From Chromatiales bacterium (ex Bugula neritina AB1) (GTDB lineage Bacteria > Pseudomonadota > Gammaproteobacteria > Granulosicoccales > Granulosicoccaceae), in assembly GCA_001730015.1 (NCBI GenBank), contig MDLA01000080.1, positions 248,001 through 312,000 of the forward strand: a stretch of DNA of 64,000 nucleotides, given 5' to 3'. How positions within the stretch are numbered: the stretch's first letter is position 1; every line of letters starts with the position of its first letter. Below the pieces are notes generated by a model. It did not search any database and was not told the origin of the DNA. It saw only the letters and a list, made by a program, of their open reading frames with translations. The position numbers were made by a program, and so were the translations under genes. Below are positions 51,964 to 61,253 of the stretch, one piece after another.

Positions 51964-53673
51964 ATGTCTGAATCTTTTGCTGAGATGTTTGAGGAGAGTA
52001 TCTCCCAAACCCAAATGAAACCGGGCTCGATTCTTTCGGGTACCGTTATCGAGATAAGCGGTGACTTTGTCATGGTCCACGCTGGTCTCAAATCGGAAGG
52101 GGTTATTCCGGTTGAACAATTTATGGATGAAACCGGCAATATCTCTGTCAGTGTCGGTGAAGTTGTAGAAGTTGCACTCGATTCCGTCGAAGACGGCTTC
52201 GGGGAAACCCGTTTGTCTCGCGAAAAAGCGAAACGAGCACGCGCTTGGGCCAGATTGGAACAGGCTCAGGAAACCGAAGAGATCGTCACAGGGGCTATCA
52301 CCGGCAAAGTCAAAGGCGGCTTTACTGTTGAAATAAACGATATCAGAGCCTTCCTGCCGGGATCTCTGGTTGATGTCCGGCCGGTTCGCGACACCAGCTA
52401 CCTCGAAGGTAAAGAGCTTGAATTCAAAGTTATCAAACTTGATCGTCGGCGCAACAACGTAGTTGTCTCTCGCCGTGCAGTGGTTGAATCAGAATACTCT
52501 GCTGAGCGCGAACAGCTGCTTGAAAGTCTGCAGGAAGGTCAGGAAGTTACCGGTATCGTCAAGAACCTCACCGATTACGGTGCGTTCCTTGATCTCGGCG
52601 GCATCGATGGCTTGCTGCACATCACCGATATGGCCTGGAAGCGAGTCAAGCATCCGAGCGAAGTGGTTGAAGTCGGTCAGGAAATGAAAGTCAAGGTGCT
52701 GAAGTTCGATCGCGAGCGCAACCGCGTATCGCTCGGACTCAAGCAACTGGGTGACGATCCGTGGATGGATCTGGTACGTCGCTACCCTGAGAACACTCGT
52801 ATATTCGGTAAAGTCACCAACATCGCTGATTACGGCTGCTTTGTAGAAATCGAAGAAGGCGTTGAAGGGCTGGTGCACGTATCCGAGATGGATTGGACTA
52901 ATCGAAACGTTAATCCAAACAAGGTGGTAGCGCTGGGTGACGAGATCGAAGTCATGATCCTCGATATCGACGAAGAGCGTCGGCGTATTTCACTGGGTGT
53001 TAAACAATGCAAGCAGAATCCCTGGGACGAGTTTGCCGATAAGTTCAACAAGGCAGATAAGGTTTCCGGCAAGATCAAATCGATCACTGACTTCGGGATT
53101 TTCATCGGTCTTGATGGCGGCATAGATGGTCTGATTCATCTTTCTGATCTGTCCTGGAACGATACTGGCGAAGAAGCGGTGCGGAACTTCCAGAAAGGTC
53201 AGGAAATCGAAGCGGTAGTTCTGGCTGTTGATCCGGAGCGTGAGCGTATCTCTCTGGGTGTGAAACAGCTTGAGCAGGATCCATTCGGCCAGTTCGTTGC
53301 AGACAATCCAAAAGGCACGATCGTTAAAGGCGTAATTACTGAAGTCGATACAAAAGTAGCGATGGTTAATCTTGGTGATGGTGTCGAGGGCATTCTGCGT
53401 GCAAGCGAATATGCCCGGGATCGAATCGAAGATTTGCGAATGCATTTGAAAGAAGGCGACGAGCTGGAAGCCAAGTTCATTAACATCGATCGCAAAGCCA
53501 GAGCGATATCGCTTTCGATCAAGGCGAAAGAGACGGATGAGGAAGGTGAGGCCATGCGTGATTATGCGCAGAGCACTGCACCGACCGCGACCACTCTCGG
53601 CGACTTGATGAAAGAACAGATGGGTGCATTGGATTCCGGTGCATCGTCTGATTCTGACGAAGCATCAACCTAG
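51964..53673 (+). CDS. rpsA: 30S ribosomal protein S1
   Basis: ATG 51964 gives 569 residues and the usual N-terminus [15 protein letters not shown]; an upstream in-frame start at 51907 would add a non-homologous leader. Six S1 (OB-fold) repeats follow, each with the GxVxxxxxxGxFVxL and GLLHxSD pattern ([60 protein letters not shown]). The first two bind the ribosome and the later ones bind mRNA. The acidic/Ser tail ([15 protein letters not shown]) is variable between species. It is located between cmk and ihfB, as in E. coli. Confidence 0.98.
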   Translation: MSESFAEMFEESISQTQMKPGSILSGTVIEISGDFVMVHAGLKSEGVIPVEQFMDETGNISVSVGEVVEVALDSVEDGFGETRLSREKAKRARAWARLEQAQETEEIVTGAITGKVKGGFTVEINDIRAFLPGSLVDVRPVRDTSYLEGKELEFKVIKLDRRRNNVVVSRRAVVESEYSAEREQLLESLQEGQEVTGIVKNLTDYGAFLDLGGIDGLLHITDMAWKRVKHPSEVVEVGQEMKVKVLKFDRERNRVSLGLKQLGDDPWMDLVRRYPENTRIFGKVTNIADYGCFVEIEEGVEGLVHVSEMDWTNRNVNPNKVVALGDEIEVMILDIDEERRRISLGVKQCKQNPWDEFADKFNKADKVSGKIKSITDFGIFIGLDGGIDGLIHLSDLSWNDTGEEAVRNFQKGQEIEAVVLAVDPERERISLGVKQLEQDPFGQFVADNPKGTIVKGVITEVDTKVAMVNLGDGVEGILRASEYARDRIEDLRMHLKEGDELEAKFINIDRKARAISLSIKAKETDEEGEAMRDYAQSTAPTATTLGDLMKEQMGALDSGASSDSDEAST

Positions 53674-53748
53674 GCTAGAAGCTTTGTGGTGCACTGGAGT
53701 TTGTTCCGGTGCACTACAGAAAATTTGCAACCAGTGGAGTTTAAGCCT

Positions 53749-54096
53749 ATGACCAAATCTGACCTGATTGAAGCATTAGCCGATAACCAGTCTCATCTGG
53801 CGTTACGCGATGTTGAACTGGCGGTTAAAGGTTTGCTTGAACGTATGAGTGGTGCACTGTCCACGGGTGAGCGAATTGAAATTCGTGGTTTTGGTAGCTT
53901 CAGCCTGCATTTTCGTCCGCCGCGCATGGGACGAAATCCCAAATCGGGTGATGCAGTAGCACTTCGTGGTAAATACGTTCCTCATTTTAAGCCGGGCAAA
54001 GAGCTACGCGAACGGGTAAACACAAGTATCGGGAACAGCGCCGCTGATAACGACCCAATGGCATCTCCCGAGCAGAAAACCGGAACCGACGACTAG
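53749..54096 (+). CDS. ihfB: Integration host factor subunit beta
   Basis: ATG 53749 (TGGAG upstream) gives 115 residues beginning [20 protein letters not shown], matching IHF-beta; an upstream start at 53686 would add an unrelated leader. The DNA-bending arm has [18 protein letters not shown], and the C-terminal block has [20 protein letters not shown] and [11 protein letters not shown]. The tail of about 20 polar residues is longer than in E. coli. It forms a heterodimer with IhfA, which must lie elsewhere. It ends inside an intrinsic terminator. Confidence 0.98.
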   Translation: MTKSDLIEALADNQSHLALRDVELAVKGLLERMSGALSTGERIEIRGFGSFSLHFRPPRMGRNPKSGDAVALRGKYVPHFKPGKELRERVNTSIGNSAADNDPMASPEQKTGTDD

Positions 54097-54105
54097 CCGG
54101 TTTTT
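54076..54105 (+). terminator. Intrinsic terminator overlapping the ihfB stop
   Basis: AAAACCGG (54076-54083) pairs with CCGGTTTT (54097-54104), and the T-run reaches 54105. The left arm lies in the last codons of ihfB. It should separate the rpsA-ihfB transcript from lapB. Confidence 0.8.
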
Positions 54106-54243
54106 AATGCGCGACCAATCGCGCTGAGAATAAACACCGCCAGTGCGTCCATCTCTCTGGTAGCTAAAGCTTTACTCGACATCCCTCCACGAGACCGTCA
54201 GAATCGGGTATTCGGTCTACGTCCGTAACAACTAAAACAACTC

Positions 54244-55413
54244 ATGGAATTTTCCTGGTGGCTTGTGCTGCTCGCCGGCTTTGCTGGCTGGTGTATCGGC
54301 TACGAAAAAATGCGGTATCTTTTAAGTCGCCTGTGGACGCCCCGGCGGGCAACTGATCTTGCAACTCTACTGCCGGACCACGATGACCGTGTTGAACGTG
54401 ATCCTGAATTGATCGATCTTCTCGATCAGTACGTCGTTGATGAAACCTCTGTTGATGTCTACCTGACTCTGGCTGACGCATTCCGTCGGCGGGGCGAGTA
54501 CTCGCGTGCTATCGGTGTTCATGAGCATTTGCTGTCGGCTGAGAATTTGTCTGACGAGCAGCGTCGTCTCGTCACACTGGAGTTATCCCGTGACTACGGC
54601 GGAGCCGGATTACTTGATCGCGTCGAAGCCTTGCTGAAGCCGCTTGTCAGTGAGCATCCGGAGAAAGCCGATGCCTGCTCCAGTTTGTTGCGTCTCTATG
54701 AGAAACAGCAGGAGTGGGAAGAAGCAATTGCATTGGCCAAAGACAGCCAATGCATGACAGATGAAGATAAAGCCCCTCTTATAGCGCAGTATTCCTGTGA
54801 GGTAGCTGCGTTGAAGGAAGTGGAAGATAAACTCGAAGAATCAGAAAAATGGTTAAAGCAGGCTCTTGCGCACGATGCTGAATGCAGTCGTGCATTATTG
54901 ATGCTCGGACGGCAGAATATAGAATTAAAAAACTTCGATAAAGCTCTGGAGTACTTTTTTAGAATCGAAGAGCATCATCCGGAGTATGCCCCCGAAATTG
55001 CTGAGTCCGTGTTTTTTGCGTTGCGTGAAAACGGCGATGAAAATGCCATGAGTCAGCATCTGGCTTACCTGCGTAAGCGCAAGAACAGTTACACGGTAGT
55101 TAAACTGGCGCGCGAAGCGATAAGTGAACTCGAAGGTGAGAAGAGTGCCAGTGAGTTTTTTATCGAGCAAATTGCCAGACGGCCGTCACTCAAGGGATTG
55201 CGCGAATGGGCTGAGCGGGAACTGGCAACCACTAAATCAAGAGATAAAGACAAAATAGAAGCAGTAGTTGCCATGCTGCGTGATGTGGTAGATGAAAAAC
55301 CGCAGTATCGTTGTGAGCGTTGTGGTTATCGTTGCAAGCAAATACAGTGGCGTTGCCCGGGCTGTGAAAACTGGAATTCCGTAAAAATAATTATTGGAGC
55401 TGAAGGTGAGTGA
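54244..55413 (+). CDS. lapB: Lipopolysaccharide assembly protein LapB (TPR, rubredoxin-like end)
   Basis: A 389-residue protein anchored by one N-terminal helix (WWLVLLAGFAGWCIGYEKMRYLL). The body consists of tetratricopeptide repeats (VYLTLADAFRRRGEYSRAIGVHE, SRALLMLGRQNIELKNFDKALEYF). The C-terminus has the rubredoxin-type metal knuckles YRCERCGYRCKQ and WRCPGCENWNS. LapB guides FtsH to degrade LpxC and so balances LPS with phospholipid. The usual partner gene lapA, normally between ihfB and lapB, is absent: only 147 bp without an open frame separate them. The ribosome-binding site is weak. pyrF overlaps its 3' end. Confidence 0.95.
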   Translation: MEFSWWLVLLAGFAGWCIGYEKMRYLLSRLWTPRRATDLATLLPDHDDRVERDPELIDLLDQYVVDETSVDVYLTLADAFRRRGEYSRAIGVHEHLLSAENLSDEQRRLVTLELSRDYGGAGLLDRVEALLKPLVSEHPEKADACSSLLRLYEKQQEWEEAIALAKDSQCMTDEDKAPLIAQYSCEVAALKEVEDKLEESEKWLKQALAHDAECSRALLMLGRQNIELKNFDKALEYFFRIEEHHPEYAPEIAESVFFALRENGDENAMSQHLAYLRKRKNSYTVVKLAREAISELEGEKSASEFFIEQIARRPSLKGLREWAERELATTKSRDKDKIEAVVAMLRDVVDEKPQYRCERCGYRCKQIQWRCPGCENWNSVKIIIGAEGE

Positions 55414-56107
55414 TAACAAACGGGTTATTGTAGCGCTGGATTGTTCATCGGGTGCCGATGCTATTGCGCTGGCACAGTCGCTCGATCCAGCTCTGTGCAG
55501 GGTTAAAGTTGGCAATGAGGTTTTTACCAGTGCCGGTCCATCGGTTGTCGAGGCACTGCATAAACTGGAATTTGAGGTCTTTCTGGATTTAAAATTTCAC
55601 GATATCCCTAATACCGTCGCCGGTGCCTGTCGAGCTGCCAAAAACCTCGGTGTCTGGATGCTAAATGTACACATCAGCGGTGGCGAGCAAATGATGGCTG
55701 GCGCGCGTGATGCAGTCGGTGCAGCAGGGTCCGGAGTTCCTCTTCTGATTGGCGTAACCGTGCTTACCAGTTTGAGTGCTCCCGATCTCGTTGCCATGGG
55801 CGTAGAGCGAAGCGTAGAGGAGCAAGTTGTAGCGCTGGCGCAGGCAGCGCAACGCAGTGGTTTGGATGGCGTAGTTTGCTCTGCCCGGGAGGCGGCAGTT
55901 CTGGCGGTTGAAACTCCCGGTCAATTGTCTGTGACTCCCGGTATCCGGCTTGCTGAAGACAGTTCCGATGACCAGGCCCGGATCACCACACCGGAGCAGG
56001 CCATTAAAAACGGGGCCGGTTATCTTGTTATTGGTCGGTCAATTACTGCGGCACAGAACCCTCTGCAACGATTGCAGCAAATAGATGCCGCGTTAAAATC
56101 ACTCTGA
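55406..56107 (+). CDS. pyrF: Orotidine 5'-phosphate decarboxylase
   Basis: GTG 55406, with GGAG six bases upstream, is preferred over an in-frame TTG at 55394. The start overlaps the lapB stop, so translation is coupled. The 233-residue TIM-barrel enzyme makes UMP from OMP. Catalytic residues lie in the block EVFLDLKFHDIPNTVAGA (Asp-x-Lys-x-x-Asp). VTPGIRLAEDSSDDQARITTP and AGYLVIGRSITAAQNP bind the phosphate. The order lapB-pyrF is standard in gammaproteobacteria. Confidence 0.98.
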   Translation: MSDNKRVIVALDCSSGADAIALAQSLDPALCRVKVGNEVFTSAGPSVVEALHKLEFEVFLDLKFHDIPNTVAGACRAAKNLGVWMLNVHISGGEQMMAGARDAVGAAGSGVPLLIGVTVLTSLSAPDLVAMGVERSVEEQVVALAQAAQRSGLDGVVCSAREAAVLAVETPGQLSVTPGIRLAEDSSDDQARITTPEQAIKNGAGYLVIGRSITAAQNPLQRLQQIDAALKSL

Positions 56108-56153
56108 TAATAGTCAATCAACTAGAGTATTGTAACTGGTTAGCGGGTAGCTT

Positions 56154-56750
56154 GTGATCGAAAAAAACTATATAAGTGCGCAGTCGTTACTGGAAGATTC
56201 CTGGCGCCTTGGCGCCAATATTCTAAAAAGCGGCTTTCACCCCAATTTTATTGTTGGCATCTGGCGTGGTGGTACCCCGGTTGGAATAGCGGTGCAGGAA
56301 ATTCTTGATTTCTATGGTGTACACACCGATCATATATCCATTAGAACATCGTCTTATAGTGGTAAAAGCAGACTGGAAGCACCGGTTCGTGTGCATGGTC
56401 TGGACTACCTGATCAATAATATAAATGCAGACGATAAATTGCTTATAGTCGATGATGTCTACGATACCGGCTTAAGTGTGCAAGGAGTAATGCAAACACT
56501 TACAACCAAGGCGAGAAGAAATACCCCCGAGGAGATTAGAATAGCGACTCCTTATTTTAAACCCTCGAAGAATCGCACTGAACTGACACCGCATTATTAT
56601 ATCCATGAAACTGATCAATGGCTGGTGTTCCCGCATGAAATGGATGGTATGAACAGGGCAGAGCTTAAGCTGCATAAGCCGGATCTCAATCCGTTTATAG
56701 AAGAAATAGATGCCTATTACGCCAATGATCCTGAATCACTAAATAATTGA
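56154..56750 (+). CDS. Purine-type phosphoribosyltransferase (COG2236-like)
   Basis: A 198-residue type I phosphoribosyltransferase starting at GTG. The PRPP-binding loop is LLIVDDVYDTGLSVQGVM, and an upstream IVGIWRGGTPVGIAVQEIL supplies the first phosphate loop. The C-terminal hood has TPHYYIHETDQWLVFPHE, which in this group closes over the base. The similarity is closest to hypoxanthine/xanthine-guanine phosphoribosyltransferases of the compact COG2236 type. It would salvage a purine base with PRPP. The base specificity cannot be told from sequence. It lies 46 bp after pyrF, so nucleotide genes are grouped here. Confidence 0.85.
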   Translation: MIEKNYISAQSLLEDSWRLGANILKSGFHPNFIVGIWRGGTPVGIAVQEILDFYGVHTDHISIRTSSYSGKSRLEAPVRVHGLDYLINNINADDKLLIVDDVYDTGLSVQGVMQTLTTKARRNTPEEIRIATPYFKPSKNRTELTPHYYIHETDQWLVFPHEMDGMNRAELKLHKPDLNPFIEEIDAYYANDPESLNN

Positions 56751-56765
56751 TAATGACCCTGCGCA

Positions 56766-57797
56766 ATGACTGAGCTAACACAACAAACACCCAGGATCGA
56801 TTTTCGTAGTGACACTGTTACCCTGCCCACAAGTGCAATGCGCCAGGCGATGGCCGCTGCAGCGGTGGGTGATGATGTCTATGGTGAAGACCCGACTGTC
56901 AATGCTCTTGAAGCGCTGGCCGCTGATAAGCTGGGCTTTGAAGCCGCATTGTTCGCTTCTAGCGGTACGCAAACGAATTTGCTTGCTTTGCTGGCTCATT
57001 GTGAGCGAGGGGATGAATATATAGTCGGGCAGCAAGCCCACACCTACAAGTACGAAGGTGGTGGGGCAGCCATACTTGGTAGTATTCAACCGCAGCCGCT
57101 GGAATTCCGTGACGATGGCACGCTGTCGCTCAGCGCTATTGAAGCTGCAATTAAGCCGGATGATTTCCATTTTGCGAAAACCAGGCTGATCGCGCTTGAG
57201 AATACAGTTTCCGGTAAAGTGCTGCCGTTACACTATCTTGCAACGATGCGGGAGTTTGTCGACAACCGGGGATTAACTATGCATCTGGACGGGGCGCGTG
57301 TGTTTAATGCGTCGGTTGCACTTGGTGTTAATATTACTGAAGTAGTTCAGTATTTTGATTCGGTATCCGTGTGTTTGTCAAAAGGCTTGTGCGCGCCGGT
57401 TGGCTCAGTGCTGTGCGGCAGTGCCGGTTTGATTCAAAGAGCCAGGCGCTGGCGCAAAGTTCTGGGTGGCGGCATGCGACAGGCCGGGTTCATTGCAGCG
57501 GCGGGTATTGTTGCGTTGAATGAAAATGTAGAGCGTCTTGCTGATGATCACAACAACGCAAAAGCGCTGTTTGACGGTTTGCGATCACTGGAGGCTTTTA
57601 ATCTGACTAATGAGTCGGTGCGCACCAACATGGTGTTTTTAAACTGCGGTGCGGCGGTTGCCAATGAACTTGCAGCGCATCTTCTGAAACACGATATTTT
57701 GATTTCACCCGCAGATCATGTGCGACTGGTGTTGCATAAAGACATAACGGCTAATGATGTCGATACCATGATCGCGGCATGCCGCGAATTCTTTTAA
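56766..57797 (+). CDS. ltaE: Low-specificity L-threonine aldolase
   Basis: A 343-residue PLP enzyme cleaving L-threonine or L-allo-threonine to glycine and acetaldehyde. Markers are IDFRSDTVTLPTSAMRQAM at the N-terminus, GDDVYGEDPTVNALEALAA, FASSGTQTNLLALLAH, TMHLDGARVFNASVALG and the PLP lysine in VCLSKGLCAPVGSVLCG. Length and order of blocks match the LtaE family. It starts 15 bp after the phosphoribosyltransferase gene and is probably co-transcribed with it. Glycine production could feed purine and one-carbon metabolism. Confidence 0.95.
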   Translation: MTELTQQTPRIDFRSDTVTLPTSAMRQAMAAAAVGDDVYGEDPTVNALEALAADKLGFEAALFASSGTQTNLLALLAHCERGDEYIVGQQAHTYKYEGGGAAILGSIQPQPLEFRDDGTLSLSAIEAAIKPDDFHFAKTRLIALENTVSGKVLPLHYLATMREFVDNRGLTMHLDGARVFNASVALGVNITEVVQYFDSVSVCLSKGLCAPVGSVLCGSAGLIQRARRWRKVLGGGMRQAGFIAAAGIVALNENVERLADDHNNAKALFDGLRSLEAFNLTNESVRTNMVFLNCGAAVANELAAHLLKHDILISPADHVRLVLHKDITANDVDTMIAACREFF

Positions 57798-57836
57798 CGG
57801 GTTTGTTATAACCAACGAACGTGCTGTGTATCTGAT

Positions 57837-58928
57837 TTAGTATTGTCTGGTGATCTGATAGTAGTCCAGGTTGATGCTGCCTTCTCCCCACCAGATTTCA
57901 GAGCCGAAGATCACATTAGCCAGACACCACGAGTCCTTAACGGCGTTTATATCGTAATTTCCTGCATTGGCTCTCGCATCGTCTATAAATTCGCTCCACG
58001 ACAACGTGCCGTTTCGAACAGGGTTTTTTGCGACATAAGCCAGGTAGTTGCCAGCCCCCGGTTTGGTATATACATCGTATAGTTCGCCACTTCGACTGGT
58101 ATAGGTGAATTCCGGTGCGCTTCCCGATGGCAGGCGTTCATTGCCGACTTCCAGCCAAACCATTAATTCAAGTTCTATATTAGAGTTGGACCCGCGGGAT
58201 ATCTCGCAACTCGAGTGAAAAAACGATTCAATTGCAACGTTTCGATCACCGCCAGTAACCCGTGTCGGATTATTGTTTTCGTCTCCTCTGTCGCCAACGC
58301 GCTTGCCGCTTTGTTGTGAACGATAACTATAAGCAATTGAAAGATCCGGTAGCTGGCTGACAGGAGCTGGCAGGCCGGTACTGGAGCACGGGGCAGACAT
58401 TTCCGTACTGGATTTTGCGCCGTATATAACCTCAGGGTAAGACTTGACTTCCCACTCGAAGTAGCCGGGTTTCAGATCATCTTCGTTGCCCCAGTTATAA
58501 TTCCATGACGGATTAACTGAACCGTCCGCGGCAGTATTCAGAGTGATGCACTGTGACCAGTCGGCACTTGAAGTTTGTCCATTCCAGGCGTTGTTAATGA
58601 TCAGGAAATTGCCGTATCCGAGTCCCGGCCCGTCAAACTGGCTTGCTGGATAAACACACTGTGGCCCCATGTCGGGATAGTAGTTATTTCCCGTGCTTCG
58701 AACCGGCGTAGTTTCGCTGACCAGCGTGCTGCCTGCCGGAGGTGGGCTGCAACTGCCAGCTGCAATGACGGGAGCGACCGGGCTATCTGTCTGCGGTGGC
58801 GGACTGACCGGATCAGAGAGTAATGGATTTTCACCATCGTTAATATCCTCAACTGGCGAATTGGTTGAAGAGCCGCTTCCGCATGCAGCGAGTGAAATAA
58901 TCGTAAAGGCCAACAGGAGTCTGCTCAT
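57837..58928 (-). CDS. GH12-like glycoside hydrolase lipoprotein
   Basis: ATG 58928 is chosen because a lipoprotein signal follows directly (MSRLLLAFTIISLAACGSGS, lipobox LAAC); an upstream start would put 39 unrelated residues in front. The product is 363 residues. A Pro/Ser-rich linker precedes an all-beta domain with FLIINNAWN, SWNYNWGNEDD, YPEVIYGAK, ELELMVWLEVGN (candidate nucleophile Glu in ELMVWL) and IFGSEIWWGEGSINLDYY (candidate acid/base Glu in GSE). This is the GH12 jelly-roll pattern of endoglucanases and xyloglucanases. It would sit on the outer membrane and cut beta-1,4-glucans. Convergent with ltaE. No other polysaccharide genes are adjacent. Confidence 0.7.
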   Translation of the reverse strand: MSRLLLAFTIISLAACGSGSSTNSPVEDINDGENPLLSDPVSPPPQTDSPVAPVIAAGSCSPPPAGSTLVSETTPVRSTGNNYYPDMGPQCVYPASQFDGPGLGYGNFLIINNAWNGQTSSADWSQCITLNTAADGSVNPSWNYNWGNEDDLKPGYFEWEVKSYPEVIYGAKSSTEMSAPCSSTGLPAPVSQLPDLSIAYSYRSQQSGKRVGDRGDENNNPTRVTGGDRNVAIESFFHSSCEISRGSNSNIELELMVWLEVGNERLPSGSAPEFTYTSRSGELYDVYTKPGAGNYLAYVAKNPVRNGTLSWSEFIDDARANAGNYDINAVKDSWCLANVIFGSEIWWGEGSINLDYYQITRQY

Positions 58929-59495
58929 CTGGATATGCCTATGCCGAGGGGGTATGTGGATCCAGCCGTTGCAAGGGCGGGTCGAAATGGTTTTAACGTC
59001 ATGACATATACTGTAGTTGAGAATGCCAGTGATTACAAGCGTCATGACAAAAAGGCGAGCCAGCGAATGATTTTCGTACGAGGCAGAATGTTCGGGCTAT
59101 TACAATTGTGTACCGGACTGGAATACGTCTGTCGATGGAGGTGGAATAATTTGTTAAATCGTCACGCAGCGCCGTCAGCGTACTATCGCTGTAGCCTTAG
59201 AAAAATATCCGCTTCAATGCGGACTACTTATCAATAGTGATTTGCGTTGATCGTAAACTGCAATTTAACTCTGACTGCATTGATTTGCAGAAATTTTCAA
59301 AAAAATCCGCAACTCCGGTACTGACGCTACGCTGAGAGTTGAAGTAACCCTGCTGTAGTTTTAATTTGAAACGCCAGCTGGAAACGGCGGGTGATAATCT
59401 ATAAAGGGAGAGGATCGATTGATAATTGATCCCCTCTTCGACAATTGTCGCACGTTACCCCGGGAATGCGGAATTACGGATTCCTGAACAACACA
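58929..59495. other. Intergenic region upstream of the GH12-like gene
   Basis: This 567-bp gap lies between two leftward genes. It holds the promoter of the GH12-like gene and a hairpin near the ybiT stop. A rightward open frame at 58935-59237 lacks a ribosome-binding site, composition or similarity that would support it as a gene. Confidence 0.45.
59408..59436 (-). terminator. Hairpin downstream of ybiT
   Basis: GAGAGGATCGATT pairs with the complementary AATTGATCCCCTC with one mismatch and one G-U pair around a short loop. On the leftward strand it is followed by CCCTTTAT, a poor T-tract. A weak intrinsic terminator for ybiT is likely. Confidence 0.45.
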
Positions 59496-61106
59496 CTAAA
59501 AATTGGCCACCTTGCCAGCAGAGATCTGACTTGCCAGATATTCTTCGTAGGTGCCGCGGAAATCATTCAGTTTGTTATCTTTGATTTCTATAATTCGATT
59601 AGCAAGTGAAGAGACGAATTCCCGGTCGTGGCTGACAAATATCAGCGTGCCTTCGTAGTGTTCCAAAGCCAGGTTAAGCGCTTCAATGGATTCCATGTCC
59701 AGGTGATTGGTTGGCTCGTCCATAATTAGAACATTGGGGCTGGTCATGATCATGTGGCCGAACAATAAGCGGTTCTTCTCTCCACCTGAGCAAACCTTAA
59801 CCTTTTTGGTGAAGTCGTCATTGGAGAACAAAAGACGCCCTAGTGTGCTTCGTACAATCTGATCGTCGTGTTCCGGCTTTCGCCATTGAGTCATCCAGTC
59901 GAACAGGTTGAGATCGTTATCGAAGTCGGCCGTGCTGTCTTGCGGGCAGTAACCGAGTGTTGCGTTTTCAGCCCACTGAATCCGTCCGGAATTCGGGCTG
60001 ATTTTGTCCATCAGCAATCGCAGAAAAGTTGATTTTCCGGTGCCGTTTTCGCCGATTACCGCCATGCGTGTTCCAGCGTCGAGCAATAGTTCACCCCCGC
60101 TGAATAGCGGGCCTTCGTCAAAGCCGTGACCCAGATTTTCAATTGTTAATGCCAGACGATGCAGCTTTTTTTCCTGCGTAAACCGGATGTAAGGGCTGAC
60201 TCGGCTGGAAGGCTTGATATCGGTAAGCTGAATCTTTTCAATCTGTTTGGCGCGTGAAGTGGCTTGACGGGCTTTTGAGGCATTAGCTGAGAACCGGCTG
60301 ACGAATTGCTGCAAATCGGCGATCTGGCTCTTCTTCTTGGCGTTATCAGCTTGCAGGCGTTCGCGCGCCTGTGTTGATGCGGTCATGAAATCGTCGTAGT
60401 TGCCCGGGTATACCCGCAGTTCGCCATAGTCTATATCTGCCATATGGGTACAGACTGCATTAAGAAAATGTCTGTCGTGGGAGATGATTACCATGGTGCT
60501 GTCCTGAGCTCTCAGGACTCCTTCCAGCCAGCGAATTGCGTTTATATCGAGGTTGTTGGTTGGCTCGTCGAGCAGCAGAATATCAGGTGAGCTGAACAAC
60601 GCCTGAGCCAGTAATACACGAAGTTTCCAGCCCGGAGCTACTTCGCTCATGGGGCCGTTGTGGAGTGATTCTTCGATACCGGCACCTGAGAGAAATTCTC
60701 CGGCCCGGCTTTCAGCGGTGTAGCCGTCTAGCTCGGCGAACTGATTTTCAAGCTCCGCGACCTTCATGCCATCTTCTTCAGTCATTTCAGGCAGACTATA
60801 TATCCGTTCGCGCTCTTGCTTTACCTCCCACAGTTCCTGGTGCCCCATGATTACAGTGTCAAGTACGGTGTAAGATTCGAACGCAAACTGGTTCTGGTTC
60901 AGTTTTCCCAGACGCTCATTCGGTGTCACACTGACATTGCCAGCGGTGGGCTCAAGTGATCCTCCCAGAATATTCATGAAAGTAGATTTGCCGCACCCGT
61001 TGGCGCCGATCAAACCATAGCGGTTGCCGTCACCGAATTTGACAGAAATATTTTCAAACAGCGGCTTGGCGCCAAACTGCATGGTGATATTGGCGGTGGA
61101 GATCAA
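59496..61106 (-). CDS. ybiT: ABC-F family ATPase YbiT
   Basis: A 536-residue soluble protein with two ABC ATPase domains and no membrane part. Walker A motifs are GANGCGKST and GENGTGKST; Walker B with DEPTN occurs twice ([25 protein letters not shown]). The second signature is [13 protein letters not shown]; the first is replaced by [15 protein letters not shown], as in YbiT. The linker ([40 protein letters not shown]) also matches YbiT closely. ABC-F proteins bind the ribosomal E site and relieve stalling. It is preceded by a 147-bp promoter region. Confidence 0.95.
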   Translation of the reverse strand: MISTANITMQFGAKPLFENISVKFGDGNRYGLIGANGCGKSTFMNILGGSLEPTAGNVSVTPNERLGKLNQNQFAFESYTVLDTVIMGHQELWEVKQERERIYSLPEMTEEDGMKVAELENQFAELDGYTAESRAGEFLSGAGIEESLHNGPMSEVAPGWKLRVLLAQALFSSPDILLLDEPTNNLDINAIRWLEGVLRAQDSTMVIISHDRHFLNAVCTHMADIDYGELRVYPGNYDDFMTASTQARERLQADNAKKKSQIADLQQFVSRFSANASKARQATSRAKQIEKIQLTDIKPSSRVSPYIRFTQEKKLHRLALTIENLGHGFDEGPLFSGGELLLDAGTRMAVIGENGTGKSTFLRLLMDKISPNSGRIQWAENATLGYCPQDSTADFDNDLNLFDWMTQWRKPEHDDQIVRSTLGRLLFSNDDFTKKVKVCSGGEKNRLLFGHMIMTSPNVLIMDEPTNHLDMESIEALNLALEHYEGTLIFVSHDREFVSSLANRIIEIKDNKLNDFRGTYEEYLASQISAGKVANF

Positions 61107-61253
61107 GGTTGTATCCTGTATAGAGTTACGGTTGGTAGCCCGCCATTATATGAAAAAAAACGGGACGCTGATATAATTTGCTGTATCGGTTAGCGTTGAA
61201 TATGCGTACGGTGTTGCGAAATTTCATCGGGCCGTTTGCAAACGAATGAGATT

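Noticed and set aside
58935-59237. 100-codon rightward open frame before the GH12-like gene
   Set aside because: It overlaps the GH12-like start region on the other strand, with no ribosome-binding site and no recognisable protein features.
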